The position numbers and the translations under genes were made by a program. Below, in pieces: positions 18,394 through 30,142 of a stretch of 64,000 nt of DNA. Location: the NCBI RefSeq assembly GCF_963576675.1, contig NC_088912.1, forward strand, positions 58,660,895 to 58,724,894. Reading direction: 5' to 3'. This DNA is from Euphorbia lathyris. Lineage: Eukaryota; Streptophyta; Magnoliopsida; Malpighiales; Euphorbiaceae. Under the pieces are notes generated by a model, which saw nothing but the letters and a program-made list of their open reading frames with translations, was not told where the DNA came from and searched no databases. Each line of letters begins with the position of its first letter. Position 1 is the stretch's first letter.

Positions 18394-21324
18394 CTATGCA
18401 GTGATAACTTGCTCCTCAGCATTCAGGTCAAGCATCATGATCCCCTCTATGAAGCAGCTTGCCTTTCCTTTGCCCCAGTCAGTAACATCGTTGAAGATCT
18501 TAAATCCGGGCAAATTCTTTCCCTCGGTGCCTCGGCCCGACTCTACCATTACGGCAATTTCCGGCTCGTCATTAGACTCATCCCAGATATGGATTGGAGC
18601 TTTCTGATTGATACCTTCCTCTTCTGAGGAACTTCCCCAGATATCCACAACAATCAGATCCATCACGTGAGGGACGTTCGGATTTACGTAGGAAGGGTCC
18701 GACGATCCATACCGAGCCCATCCTATAACCTCATCATAATCCTTCAAGAACACCCTACTCAACCTCTTTGCCACAAGTGGAATAGCACCCTTTCGGATGC
18801 ACATGAGTTGCTCCTGATCGCTCAAGGTGACCTGACGTGAAGCATACTTGAACCTCCACCTTCTTACGTAATCCATAAATGTTTCTTCGGGAAATTGCTT
18901 GATCCTTTCTAAATCTTCCAACGACCCCGTCCACGGAATGTACATCTCATACCTTTGCACAAAGGCCTCCATGAGGGACCCCCAGTCCTCTTTTGTCTTT
19001 GCCGAGAGCATTCGGTGCCACATCAAAGCTTCTCCTATGAGTGTCTTTGGAAAATGCTGAACCAACTCACTTCGATAGAGTCCCGTGTCAAACATGTAGG
19101 CACAGAAACGGTTTACATGATCGATGGGGTTCTCATCTCCCTTGTACTTAGCCATGGTTAATACTTCCTCAGGTGTCTCCTCATCGAGTGACTCAGGCAT
19201 TTCCTCTGGATGTCCCCATGCGGTGCATTTCTTGATGAATCTCTTAGTCATTTCAGCCCAGTTCACCTTAACATTCATCGGAAGAGACATATACCACACC
19301 AGCGATCCTCCTGCCAACGAGTTGCAAAACAAACTCGTGATTTCCTCCCCTTTGAAGCCCAACGGCCCCATCACTGACAAGTAGAAGTGCAAATGCTCCA
19401 TATGGTCTTTGTTGCCGTTATAATTACTAACTGCTGGCAACGGGCGCTTGATGGGCCCAACCTGCATTGCGCTACTTTCTGCCGCTCTCTCTTTAGCCTT
19501 CTTATACTTTTCCAAGAATAAACTTGCCAATTGTGACCAATCACCCTTGATGGAATCAGGCAAGGATCGGAACCACTCCAAAGGCTCGCCTATCCACGAA
19601 GGGTGGAACCACTGAGCGATCTCATTAATCCCAAACGGTTCAGCAAATATAGCACACATATACTCATACAAGTGGACCTCAGGGTCCTCCACCCCACTGA
19701 ATATCTTTAACTCAAGAATAATTCTCCGAGATGACCCCTGCCCGGTCTCTTCGGTGTCATCTTTGTCATATGGCGCTCCATCGCCCAATTCCTCATCTAT
19801 CATCTCGCCCGCTGTTTCCTCTCCCAGAAAAGACACATACAATCTTCTTCCTATCGTGATTTTCTCATCGGAGTCCAACAGCTCCTCTTCATCCTCCTCA
19901 AAGGATTCTACCACCGTACTCTCCTCGAGCCCGGATTCGATCATACTTACCCTATGATTAGGAAATGGATTTCGCCTAGTGGAAGGGTTTGCTGATGATG
20001 GATCAGCTATCTTTTTCTCCTCAATCAAATTTTGAATCTCATGCTTCAACCTCTCACAGTTCTCAATAGTGTGCCCGTAGTTGCTATGGAACTCACAGTA
20101 CCCCCTAGCTTGCATCTGAGGAGTAGACGGTGCTTTGCCATTAGGAGTGAGGGCTTTCAACAATCCCCTTTTCTGCAATCGTTCGAAAACTTTTGCGTAG
20201 CTTTGATCAAACTTGGCGAACTGCCTCTTCTCGATAGCGTTAAGATCAAGCACTTTCACTGCGGCTGATTCTGTACTCGCACTTGGCCCTCCGGCACTAT
20301 ATCCAGACTTCGTCCACTTAGTGTAAGCTTTCTTCGGCTCTCCACCCCCCTCAACTGTCAAGACACATCTATACATCTGATTGAAATTGGTAAAAGGCAT
20401 ATACCGCAGCTCATTCTTAATATACGGCAACGTGTTACCAACTACCATTCGGATCTGATCCTGCTCAAGCGGCTTCTGCTTCATGATTGCCGCATTGGCT
20501 CTCCACCTCCTCACAAAATAGGAAAAAGACTCACCAGTTTGTTGCTTAGTACTCTCCAGCTCCTTCAGAGTAACCTCAAGCATAGTGTTGAAACTATATT
20601 GGGCGATGAATGACTTTGCCAACTCCTTCCAATCTCTCTTCGTCACCAGCGGCAACGTATGAAACCATACGAGGGCAGCCCCCTCCAGATAAGTATTAAA
20701 CAGCCCCAGGACTTGATCCTCAGTCAGGATCATGTGCTTCATTACCGCGATATACTGATTCATGTGAGCCGTGGGATCCTCGGTTCCATCGAACTTCTTC
20801 ATGTTCGGGAGCCGGAATTTCAAGGGCAAAGCCGTTGCCGACAAGCAGTTCTTCAAATTATAAAAGTCTTGACTCCCAGAACTTCCCCCACGCAGATCCT
20901 GCACCTCCTGAGTGATGTGCTGCTTCCACTCCTCTTCCTTAGCCTTCTCTTTCTCAAGCTGTTTCTGGATATAATCCTGATAGTCATCCTCGTTCCCGAA
21001 GCGGGGACCAGTGTTCACTTCATTCTCAGCGCGCTTACTACCACTCTTGTTATCCTTCAACGCCAGCTCAGCTAGCTGGGCCAAAATTGCGGCCAATTGA
21101 TCATTAATGTTGTTCACCGAATTTTCTAATTCGTCCACTTTTTCGTCGGTTGCAGACATACTGGCAGAAGACTGAGTATACTCGGACGAAGGTGATTTAG
21201 AAGCCACAACTGCTGATTCGGAACTGTCAATCTGTAGCTGATCAAACTGCCTGACTAACCGGTTACTCTCACGAAACCACAACCGCTTAATGATGAAGTC
21301 TGCGCGAACGGTATCCATTAGCAT
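18394..21324 (-). CDS. Gag polyprotein with four capsid-like units (copy 1)
   Basis: An uninterrupted 976-residue frame. A coiled-coil-prone N-terminus (about 60-145) is followed by capsid unit 1 (177-325: KFDGTEDPTAHM...ALVWFHTLP...RDWKELAKSFI, then a C-terminal half with FSYFVRRWRANAA) and a knuckle C-x2-H-x4-H-x4-C (410-423). Beyond an acidic linker come unit 2 (541-607: IFSGVEDPEVHL, PLEWFRSLP), unit 3 (635-700: YNGNKDHMEHL, SLVWYMSLP) and unit 4 (726-871: YKGDENPIDHV, ALMWHRML, then MDYVRRWRFKYA). Units 1 and 4 have both halves; 2 and 3 only the N-terminal half. No aspartic protease is visible between knuckle and RT, where it belongs. The frame stays open in both copies, against simple decay. 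Confidence 0.85.
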   Translation of the reverse strand: MLMDTVRADFIIKRLWFRESNRLVRQFDQLQIDSSESAVVASKSPSSEYTQSSASMSATDEKVDELENSVNNINDQLAAILAQLAELALKDNKSGSKRAENEVNTGPRFGNEDDYQDYIQKQLEKEKAKEEEWKQHITQEVQDLRGGSSGSQDFYNLKNCLSATALPLKFRLPNMKKFDGTEDPTAHMNQYIAVMKHMILTEDQVLGLFNTYLEGAALVWFHTLPLVTKRDWKELAKSFIAQYSFNTMLEVTLKELESTKQQTGESFSYFVRRWRANAAIMKQKPLEQDQIRMVVGNTLPYIKNELRYMPFTNFNQMYRCVLTVEGGGEPKKAYTKWTKSGYSAGGPSASTESAAVKVLDLNAIEKRQFAKFDQSYAKVFERLQKRGLLKALTPNGKAPSTPQMQARGYCEFHSNYGHTIENCERLKHEIQNLIEEKKIADPSSANPSTRRNPFPNHRVSMIESGLEESTVVESFEEDEEELLDSDEKITIGRRLYVSFLGEETAGEMIDEELGDGAPYDKDDTEETGQGSSRRIILELKIFSGVEDPEVHLYEYMCAIFAEPFGINEIAQWFHPSWIGEPLEWFRSLPDSIKGDWSQLASLFLEKYKKAKERAAESSAMQVGPIKRPLPAVSNYNGNKDHMEHLHFYLSVMGPLGFKGEEITSLFCNSLAGGSLVWYMSLPMNVKVNWAEMTKRFIKKCTAWGHPEEMPESLDEETPEEVLTMAKYKGDENPIDHVNRFCAYMFDTGLYRSELVQHFPKTLIGEALMWHRMLSAKTKEDWGSLMEAFVQRYEMYIPWTGSLEDLERIKQFPEETFMDYVRRWRFKYASRQVTLSDQEQLMCIRKGAIPLVAKRLSRVFLKDYDEVIGWARYGSSDPSYVNPNVPHVMDLIVVDIWGSSSEEEGINQKAPIHIWDESNDEPEIAVMVESGRGTEGKNLPGFKIFNDVTDWGKGKASCFIEGIMMLDLNAEEQVITA

Positions 21325-23241
21325 GTATGCATGATTTTATATGCATGATTCGTGGTGTGTGCGTTTATTTATTTACGGATATATAAGATAAGAAGAACAA
21401 ACGTCAGTCTAATTACACGTATCACAGCATCTCTCTTCCACCCTTATTCCTCCACACACTCGACGGTCCAAGTCTCTTTCCTAGGATTTTGGTTTGGGGC
21501 TCACATTGCAGTCCAGGGGACGCGTGATGCCATCGATTATTGCAGAAAAAGTAAATCATCCATCAGACAATACAGTTCGTTTTGACGTATCCACGTTTAG
21601 TGACTAAGATATCGACCAAGTTGGATTGTCCTTTCGGAATAACTCGTCTTTTGTCATTTTGCGAGACGCATTAGTTTGGGTTTTGACTCCCTTTGAGCGC
21701 ATCTCGGATTTTAGACGTGGTATAAGTTATTCTTCTGGTTCAATCATTCGTTATTGACAATGACTCGTTCCCTTTTATTCGCGTGGGTTCGTGTCTCGAT
21801 TTTTGGATTACGACGGGATCTTTTGGATCTATCGAGAGACGCAACCACGTGTTTGTTTAATGATGAAATCACTTTTCGGATTTTTTCCTTAGGGAACGGC
21901 CTCATCGCGTAACGCGTTTGTTTTTAGCGTCAAGGATTCGCTCGCTCATTTTGGCTACGTGAAAAAGACGGCGAGTCTTATTCGAGCGCACGATAATCCT
22001 TCGGCTATTAACAACTCTTTATTTCTTCCAATTTACGGGATATACTATCCTAGCGTGGTTATAGAAAATCAACGTTTCGTTGAATCGCATACTTATTCGA
22101 AGCAGGGATATTACCGATCTCCTCATTTAGACACGAATTGAGCAAACACGCCAATCGGGCCATATTTCTTGTGGTTTTGGTAACGGTCTAAATGATCGAG
22201 CCATTAGTCAAACCCACAGTCTCGTCCATATGGTGCGATAATGCAGTTTTTTAGCTTAATTCGGCTTCGTGATTTTAAACGGCGTATATACCAGTTTGAG
22301 GCACGTATTTAACGACATTGGTTCATTTTCTTTAACTACTCTTAGGATTGATATACATCGTAGATACGGAATGATTTTGGTCGTTTGTTTATTTTGCTTT
22401 TATTTTCTTAGTCACCTTCGCGGATACACCCATTTCTCTTAAGAACAACACAAGGCGTAACGTAAGAGTTCATTTTTTATTCAGAAGGGACGGGCCATGT
22501 TTATGAAACTCTTTACGTTACAACGGGGTCATTTGAAACAGAAATGTTCTTTGTTTTTGTTTTGTCATAATTTTGTTTTATCCCAACGTATCTAAAGAAT
22601 GTAAATAACCACTATCGTTAATATAGTCTTTTGAATCGAGATATAACTATCCTTAATACCAAAACCGATTCGTATTAATACGTGCTTATGTCACAACGTA
22701 TTTCCTGAACATGTGCCTTCTTCGGGACACGGAAAGGGACCAGGCGGGTCGCACAAGTTCATTCATACGAGATGACTAAGTCGTCTTTAGTTCGAATCGT
22801 TTCGATGTTTTGGGGTAGTTTGTATATCGGTTTAAGAGTATATATTAACGTATCGTTTTATTTTCTTTATATATTTTAGGATTTAGACACGTATCATGGC
22901 AATTTGAAAACACGAACTGATTCATTCATCACACCAAAAATAGTAACGGGTAATCCTATGGCAACTTCTAAGGCTACTATATGCTGACACGGCTGATCGC
23001 GGGACCTCACAGGACCGCACAAATTCGCCCCTAACGAATGGATGGGGACCCTTTGGCGCCTTACTGTAAGGGGGAACTTACACTAGCCTCTTTCGAGCGA
23101 CGAATGGACTCTCGCTAGAGGTTTCACGGAAATTACCCAAAAGGTTTGCAATAATGCTTATGAATGCATACGAAAAGAAATAATACGATCCGTCCCCGTT
23201 AAGGGCTTAATACACGCCTTCCGGAATCAAATTTCTCGCTT
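21325..23241 (-). other. Untranslated leader between PBS and gag (copy 1)
   Basis: About 1.9 kb separates the primer-binding site from the gag ATG. It is unusually rich in CG dinucleotides and TCG/CGA words compared with the LTR, and holds only short reading frames on either strand. Long leaders are usual in large Tat/Ogre elements and would carry packaging and structural signals. I see no clear domain. Confidence 0.6.
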
Positions 23242-23258
23242 CCCCAGCAGAGTCGCCA
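23242..23258 (-). other. Primer-binding site (copy 1)
   Basis: The minus strand reads TGGCGACTCTGCTGGGG two bases from the end of LTR 2. The leading TGG fits pairing with a tRNA 3' CCA. From memory this type of PBS is reported for Ogre-like elements (tRNA-Arg); I could not check the tRNA. Confidence 0.75.
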
Positions 23259-23260
23259 CT

Positions 23261-26200
23261 TGTTAGACAAGGTGCCGAACGGCCTCGCCCGGGCGGACCG
23301 GAGGGTGGACACCTCATGGCGACGTAAGCGGTGATTGGCGCCGAAAGCAACCAATCGTGGAATCAAGCTGCTCGGCAGGACCGGAGCTCGGAGTATGGAA
23401 GAGTCGCCACCCACGAATGGGAAAATGAACACCGATCCCTTGCGGGAGACCGGTGAGGGTTCGGGAAACTTAGGTACGAGCCGAGAAGGCTAGCTCCTTT
23501 CCGGAGAAAGGCTACTAGGCACCCCGACATCGCCCGGTTATGAACCACCGGCCTCCTACTCAGCGTGTTAGGCGATAACAGACTAATCGCATATTTCTTT
23601 AAGTTTAAAATTCATTTGAAACCTTTTCTTTCTCGCTTTTGAAAACCATTTTTGAGCATGTCAGTGAAAGCCATTTTAGTAAAGAATCACCCATTTTGCA
23701 TAATTTAAAATATATAGGAGAGAGAGGGGGATAGAAGAAAGAATTGATTTATTTACAATGTGATTTTATGTTTTAGACTATATTACATCTATGCTAATCT
23801 CACTCCCAAAACGAGTTTATTTACATGGTTCGTACCTTAATCGCCGTTGGAACGATTTAGGTACGTTTCAAAGCCCTGTTAATGATGATTACTCGAATCG
23901 CCGTTGGAACGACTTGAGCATTTGAAAACGTTGAGCAAACAGTTTTAATCTAAAAACGTGATTAAGCATACAAGTCAATTTATTTTATACAAAACCATTT
24001 AGTTAGGAAAGCAATTCAAAACTTCATTATTTACAACGAAACAATTTGCAATGTTCGCTTAATCCGTCGTTGGAACGGATTAAGGTTTCAACACGTGATG
24101 TTTTGGAAACGGTTTAAAAGTGACAAAAAAGTTATTTACACTTTAGGAATGTCTAGAAAAACTTTTAATTTAAACAAACAACTTGAAATCTCTTTTTGTC
24201 TTTTATTTTTCCCTTTTTCACTCAATTAACCTCTAATTATAACAATTAATAAATTAAACCCAAATTCACCCAACCAAAACATTTTCCGAATCATATATAC
24301 ATATAGAAAGCCCAAACGGAGAATAAATATACATATTTATACATATATACAAGTTTATCTAAAAATAGGGATATATCTATAGATAAAAAAACGAGTAAAA
24401 GATACTATATGGTATAATAAAGAAAATGAAAACTACCAAATATAATAGCTTTTTGTTCTAATTCAAAATATGTAAAAACAATGAAGAAAGTTCATAAAGA
24501 GGAAAAATAACATTTTAGTTCCAAATGGTTTTAAGTAATAACTATGTAGAAATTAGCCCCCCGAAACACACATCTAAATATTAACATCCAAATAGTATTT
24601 AATGAACCCAAAAGTATTTATTAATTAGTTACTCCAAAAAAACCAAGTAAATAATCCCTCAAAATAATAGCTAATATAGCTTAAATGAACTTAAAGAAAA
24701 CATATATAATATATACATATAATTTATTTTGCAAAACTAAATTAATATAAAAATATAAAATAAATAGATACATAATAGATAATTATAAGTTATATACCCA
24801 AGATAAATTAAAAGTGAAAAATAATATTATATATAATATATCAAAAATAAATAACCTATTCTACACTACCCCAAATACACATCTATATATAAAGTGTAGT
24901 GTAAAGCTTAATAACTAAATACGTAAAAATTAATAAACTAATACTCAAGTTAAAACCATCTAAATAAATACCTATATACATATACTAATATTTCAAAAAA
25001 GAAGCTATTGGAATAGACAAATACACATGGGTAAAAACTGATGTTCCGACCAACAAAACAACGGATCGTCCGAAAAAGAATTTCAAAGTTCCAGCAGCTT
25101 AGCGACGAAAATTTTCGTTGTTAAAACGAAATTTTCCGTCGCCAAATGGAGACAAAAAAACAGAAAAGATTCAAACCAGTCCCCTTTAATTTCAGATTTA
25201 ATAATAAAAAAACTAGATCTACTATATACCGTCGTTTAACCCCCAAACTACCCAAATCGGGTCACGGTTTGTAACGGAAGGTTCTAAAACGAAGTTTTAT
25301 TAATTTAAAACACATATAAATACGCGGATCTACGACGTTCAAATCCCGAACTACCCAAATCGGGTCACGGTTCGTATTGGAATTTTAAAACGAAGTTTTT
25401 ATTTCAAAACCAAAACCAAATACTTATTGAAATAGTAAAAAAAATGGAATAATAAACAAAATAAACAAAGAATTAAATGGGTCTAGTTCCTCAGATTGTT
25501 ACCTCTTGATTGGTAACGGATTCCAAATCAGTCGATTGATCGTGTTTTAGAGTCGTTTTTTTGGTGTTTTGGGCAAATCCGGGTCTCGCCAAAATTTTCC
25601 AGAGGTTCGGGTCTCTTTCTCTTTTTTTTTTAATGCTTTGGACTCCATCCTATTTATAGGCAAATGGAGCCCTAAGCTTAATTTATTTTTGGCTCCAAGC
25701 CAACTTGGAGCCAAAGACAAGCTAAATTAGCTTAGGAAATTACATAGCAATTTCCTTTTCATCATTAATCATCATTATTATTATTATTTGTTATTTTATT
25801 TATTTTTTATTTTCTTTAAAAACAAATTAAAGCACTTGGCCAAGTGCAATTGGGTTGGGCTTGGGCGGCCCAACCCCGTCACGGGCCGTCCAACGGCCCG
25901 TGACGAAAATAGCGGCCCCCGACGGGGCCGAGTTTATATTTGTAATAAAAAAAATAAAAGTAAAAAATATTTAAACAAATAAAATCTACCTAAAATTAAC
26001 TGAAATCAAAAAAGGATTTTTGTCAAAACCGATTTTATAAAATTAGCTTTTATAAAATCGATCTTTTTACAAAACTATTTTTTTATTGTTCAAATTCTAC
26101 AACCAAAACCCCTATCGATCCGAGATTTCATTAATAATGACACACCCCAAACTCGGCGAGACGATTTAAGATTTCATTCTTGGAACCGATTCGCCCGTCA

Positions 26201-26364
26201 TCTCGATTCGATTTCCGAATTCGATCAAACCGGTCTCCACGGTTCCTTTGAACAACGTTTTTTTATATTTATTATTTTTATTGACTCATCATTTATTTTA
26301 ATCGACTGATTTGGATTCCTTTTTATAATTTTTCTTCATCGGTCCTTCGACCCCGGTGTCTACA
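23261..26364 (-). repeat. LTR 2, shared central LTR (3,104 bp)
   Basis: It serves as 5' LTR for copy 1 and 3' LTR for copy 2. It shares with LTR 3 the shorter palindrome at 25832-25847, and with LTR 1 several variants near its left end (for example AACCTTTTCTTTC near 23620). It also has private changes. It carries TATA at 25650-25659, the conserved-loop stem-loops at 23831-24084 and the GC hairpins at 25832-25930. Confidence 0.93.
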
Positions 26365-26590
26365 GTTGCCCCTACTTTCTATTTTTGGCAGTGACGTGTG
26401 TGCTTTTTCGAAAACCTCTTTTCGTGAATTCAACACATGCAATGCGAAATATATTAAAGTAAAAGACACCTATAGAGTGGGAGGAGAAATACCTGATCTC
26501 CATATCGCAAGTTCCTATCTTGTCTTCAATCTTCACTTTGGTTGTCCCGTCCTTGCCTCTGAATCGGCTACCGGCGGACGCTCCTTCTGG

Positions 26591-27487
26591 GGACCCTAGT
26601 CTCTAAATCGACTGCAGGTAAAATGGCTCTTTCTAGCAACCCTAGTCTAAATCGACCGCAGGTAAATGGCTTTTTCTAGCGACCCTAGTCTAAATCGACC
26701 GCAGGTAAATAGTTTTTTCTAGCGACCCTAGTCTAAATCGACCGCAGGTAAATGGCTTTTTCTAGCGACCCTAGTCTTCACATCGACCGCAGGTAAAGTT
26801 GCTTTTTCTAGCGACCCTAGTCTTTATCTCGACCGCAGGTAAAGTTGCTTTTTTCTAGCGACCCTAGTCTTTATCTCGATCGCAGGTAAAGTTGCTTTTT
26901 CTAGCGACCCTAGTCTTTACATCGACCGCAGGTAAAGTTGCTTTTTCTAGCGACCCTAGTCTTTATCTCGACCGCAGGTGAAGTTGCTTTTTCTAGCGAC
27001 CCTAGTCTTTATCTCGACCGTAGGTGAAGTTGCTTTTTCTAGCGACCCTAGACTTTATCTCGACCGCAGGTAAAGTTGCTTTTTTTCTAGCGACCCTAGT
27101 CTTTATCTCGACCGCATGTAAAATTGCTTTTTCTAGCGACCCTAGTCTTTATCTCGACCGCAGGTAAAGTTGCTTTTTCTAGCGACCCTAGTCTTTATCT
27201 CGACCGCAGGTAAAGTTGCTTTTTCTAGCGACCCTAGTCTTTATCTCGACCGCAGGTGAAGTTGCTTTTTCTAGCGACCCTAGTCTTTATCTCGACCGCA
27301 GGTAAAGTTGCTTTTTTCTAGCGACCCTAGTCTTTATCTCGACCGCAGGTAAAGTTGCTTTTTCTAGCGACCCTAGTCTTTATCTCGACCGCAGGTAAAT
27401 TTGCTTTTTCTAGCGACCCTAGTCTTTATCTCGACCGCAGGTGAAGTTGCTTTTTCTAGCGACCCTAGTCTTTATCTCGACCGCAGG
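26591..27487 (+). repeat. 46-bp tandem array (copy 2)
   Basis: Same array as 12463-13266 but about 93 bp longer, two extra 46-bp units. Unit-level differences (ATCGATCGCAGG at 26876, a shifted long T tract near 27310) show the array changed length after the duplication. Confidence 0.9.
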
Positions 27488-28177
27488 TACTCTTTCGTTT
27501 TGAAATTAATCATTCAACCCTAATCTCCACATCGACCTCAGGCGTCCTTTCGTTTGCGTATCTCCACATCCATCGTTCGACCCTAATCTCTACATCGATC
27601 GCAGGTGTTTTCATGTTTTGCAGACCTCCAAATCGAACATCCGACCCTAATCTATACATCGATCGCAGGCGTCCTTTCATTTGCATATCTCCAAATCCAT
27701 CGTTCGACCCTAATCTCTACATCGATCGCAGGCGTTTTCTTATATTGCAGATCTCCAAATCGAACATCTGACCCTAATCTATACATCGATCGCAGGCGTT
27801 TGCTTGTTTCGCATATCTCCAAATCAACCGTTCGACCTTAATCTCTACATCGATCGCAGGTGTTCTTCGTTGATGATAGCTGGGCTTTATCACTCGTTCG
27901 AGAGTTGGAATTGAGACCTCGTCCAAGAGGTTTTGACCGCAGTCGCTTTGATATTTGGGCTTTATCACTCGTCCAAGAGTTTGTGACCGCAGTCGCTTCA
28001 TGCCGTAGACTGGAGTCCATAGCGGGGCCTGTGCCTATTGATAATGCCGTAGACCGCAGTCCGTAGCGGGGCCTGTGCCCATTGATAATGCCATAGACCG
28101 CAGTCCGTAGCGGGGCCTGTGCCCATTGACGATGCCATGGACCGTAGTCCGTAGCGGGGCCTGTGCCCATAGATCGA
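27488..28177 (+). repeat. 63/64-bp, mixed and 44-bp arrays (copy 2)
   Basis: Begins with a degenerate 55-bp unit (27488-27542, TTTTGAAATTAATCATTC inside) absent from copy 1. Five alternating 63/64-bp units run to 27860, then the GGGCTTTATCACTCG pair and four 44-bp units from 28002 to 28177. Otherwise almost identical to copy 1. Confidence 0.85.
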
Positions 28178-28402
28178 ATCCTAATTTGCCTATCGAAGCC
28201 TGCCTAGACTTACACAAATTTCGTGGAGCTATCCAAGTATTTCTGCGTGCGGCTTGACTTAAGTCACGCCCATCATCTGGTGAGTATTGTATAACCTAGT
28301 GTAGTGATATGTATGCACATGATTATGAATGAATGTATGTATATTTTCTCTCTTTGTTTTTCTTTCTTTTTTACATTGCTTCCCTCCTATTTTTCTTTAC
28401 AG

Positions 28403-28726
28403 GGAGGCCTCCATTCTATAGGCCGAAGAGTACAGGAGGGTGTGGCGGCCGGGCGAGGAGAGTCACTACGGAATGATGACGCTCAGATCATACATCGTTA
28501 TCGAGAGATGGAGGATGAGTGCTTCACCTGGGAGGAGCGAGGCCGGGCAACCGAGGAGAGGAGCCGTGTGGATATAGAGGTCCATCGAGCTACTGAGGAG
28601 AGTTTGCGGATTGCGGTAAAGGGTCATCGGGTTGCCGAGGAGGCCTTAGCCGAGGAGTGGGCACCTTACTTCAGAGGCTTTGATTCGCTTGAGGGCTTTT
28701 GGGACTTTGGGGTTCCTCCTCCTTGA
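28403..28726 (+). CDS. Antisense exon of the three-LTR element (copy 2)
   Basis: Matches 14127-14450 with a single visible residue change (Ser to Thr in DECF-S/T-WEE). Donor at 28279/28280 and acceptor at 28402/28403 are conserved. Both copies stay open, but the copies are too young for that to prove selection. Confidence 0.6.
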   Translation, partial: GGLHSIGRRVQEGVAAGRGESLRNDDAQIIHRYREMEDECFTWEERGRATEERSRVDIEVHRATEESLRIAVKGHRVAEEALAEEWAPYFRGFDSLEGFWDFGVPPP

Positions 28727-29189
28727 TAGTCCCGTCGTTGTTTTGGTTTACGACTTTATTAGTACTACCGTGATGTATAGTGGGTATATGTGAAAAAGAT
28801 GTTTGTGTAGGCTTTTTATTTGGTGGTGGGGAAAAGAAATGTATAACTCATGACTTGTAATACCATGCATTCAGTCGATCATAATCATTTCAAACATTCT
28901 CTTCGAATATATTCATGCCTTTATTTATTTACAAGCAACATAAATACATAGCCACTTACACATTATTTCCATAATTGCTCAAGATATAACTACTGTTACC
29001 AGGACCCGCCTTTTTTCGGTATTCAGGTCCCATCGATTTTTCAACTCTCCTTTTATTATCCCGGAATTTTCAAATGAGCGCCCTCTTGGGTTTTCACTCA
29101 TTGGGATGTCCCTTATTGTTGCATAGGTCGCCCTTTGCGGGTTTTCAACCTATCGGGAATTTTTATTTCTTTTTTATTTCTTTTTTTTT

Positions 29190-30142
29190 TTACGAAAAGT
29201 ATTTCTTAAGCCTATCCAGATTGGTAGGTTCGGAGAACTCAATGCCATCCATCATGGTTAGTTTCACCGCCCCTTTGCTTAGGATCTTCTTCACGAGAAA
29301 CGGTCCTTCCCAGTTTGGCCTAAACTTGCCCCTAAGGTCGGTGCGCGTCATTCGGATCTATTTCAGCACCATGTCTCTTTCTTTGATAGGGCTGGCCTTG
29401 ACCTTTTGTTGAAGGCCCGGGCCATCCTTCTTTGATATAACTGCACATGGTAAAGAGCCTCCATCCTTTTCTCGTCCACCAACGCCAACTGTTCATATCG
29501 CTTCTTCACCCATTCCGTCTCGGGAATCTCTGCTTCTACTGCGATTCTCAACGATCGCTTTTCAACCTCAATTGGGAGAACGACCTCTGCCCCATATACC
29601 AAAGAGAACGGTGTTGCCCCAGTAGACGTTCTAACCGTCGTGCGATAAGCCCATAAAGCGAGCGGAAGTTGCTCGTTCCAATTCCGATGCGACTCCACTG
29701 TCTTTACGAGAATCCTCTTAAGGTTCTTATTTGTGGCTTCTACTGCCCTATTAGCTTGCAGACAGTATGGAGAAGATCTATGATGCTCGATATTGTATTC
29801 CTGGGGAAGACTTTTTACTTCTCCTTGAAACTGGACCCCATTGCCCGTGATCATGTGATGAGGCACCCCGAACCTGGTGATTTGATGCTTTTCAATAAAC
29901 TTCCTCATCTGCTTTGATCCCAGCTTACTAAACGATTCTGCCTCTACCCACTTGGTGCGGTAATTAATGGCAACTGCGATGAACTTGTGTCCATTAGATG
30001 CATTAAGCATCACCTCGCTGACGATATCGATGCCCCAAGCTGCAAACAGCCAAACGGGTGCCAACATGTGTAGTTCCATAGCTGGCAGGTGGTTATAATC
30101 CCCGTTGATTTGACAACCATGGCATTTCTTCATATATTCGTT
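29190..30142 (-). pseudogene. Tat integrase (copy 2)
   Basis: Same structure as copy 1, including Gly for the second catalytic Asp, the C-terminal frameshift and the preceding in-frame TGA (30143-30145). A few residue changes are visible (SLSQE to SLPQE, EAANK to EATNK, NEKLP to NEQLP, GAEAV to GAEVV). Confidence 0.85.

Noticed and set aside
18394..18720. VVDIWGSSS near the gag C-terminus as an aspartic protease active site
   Set aside because: The D-T/S-G core is interrupted by Trp, and no flap or ILGRP-like C-terminal motif follows before RT.
18320..21075. Plus-strand reading frames of 67-138 codons across the gag region (and the same at 32587-35342)
   Set aside because: They lie opposite an uninterrupted 976-codon frame with clear capsid motifs, and show no motif of their own.
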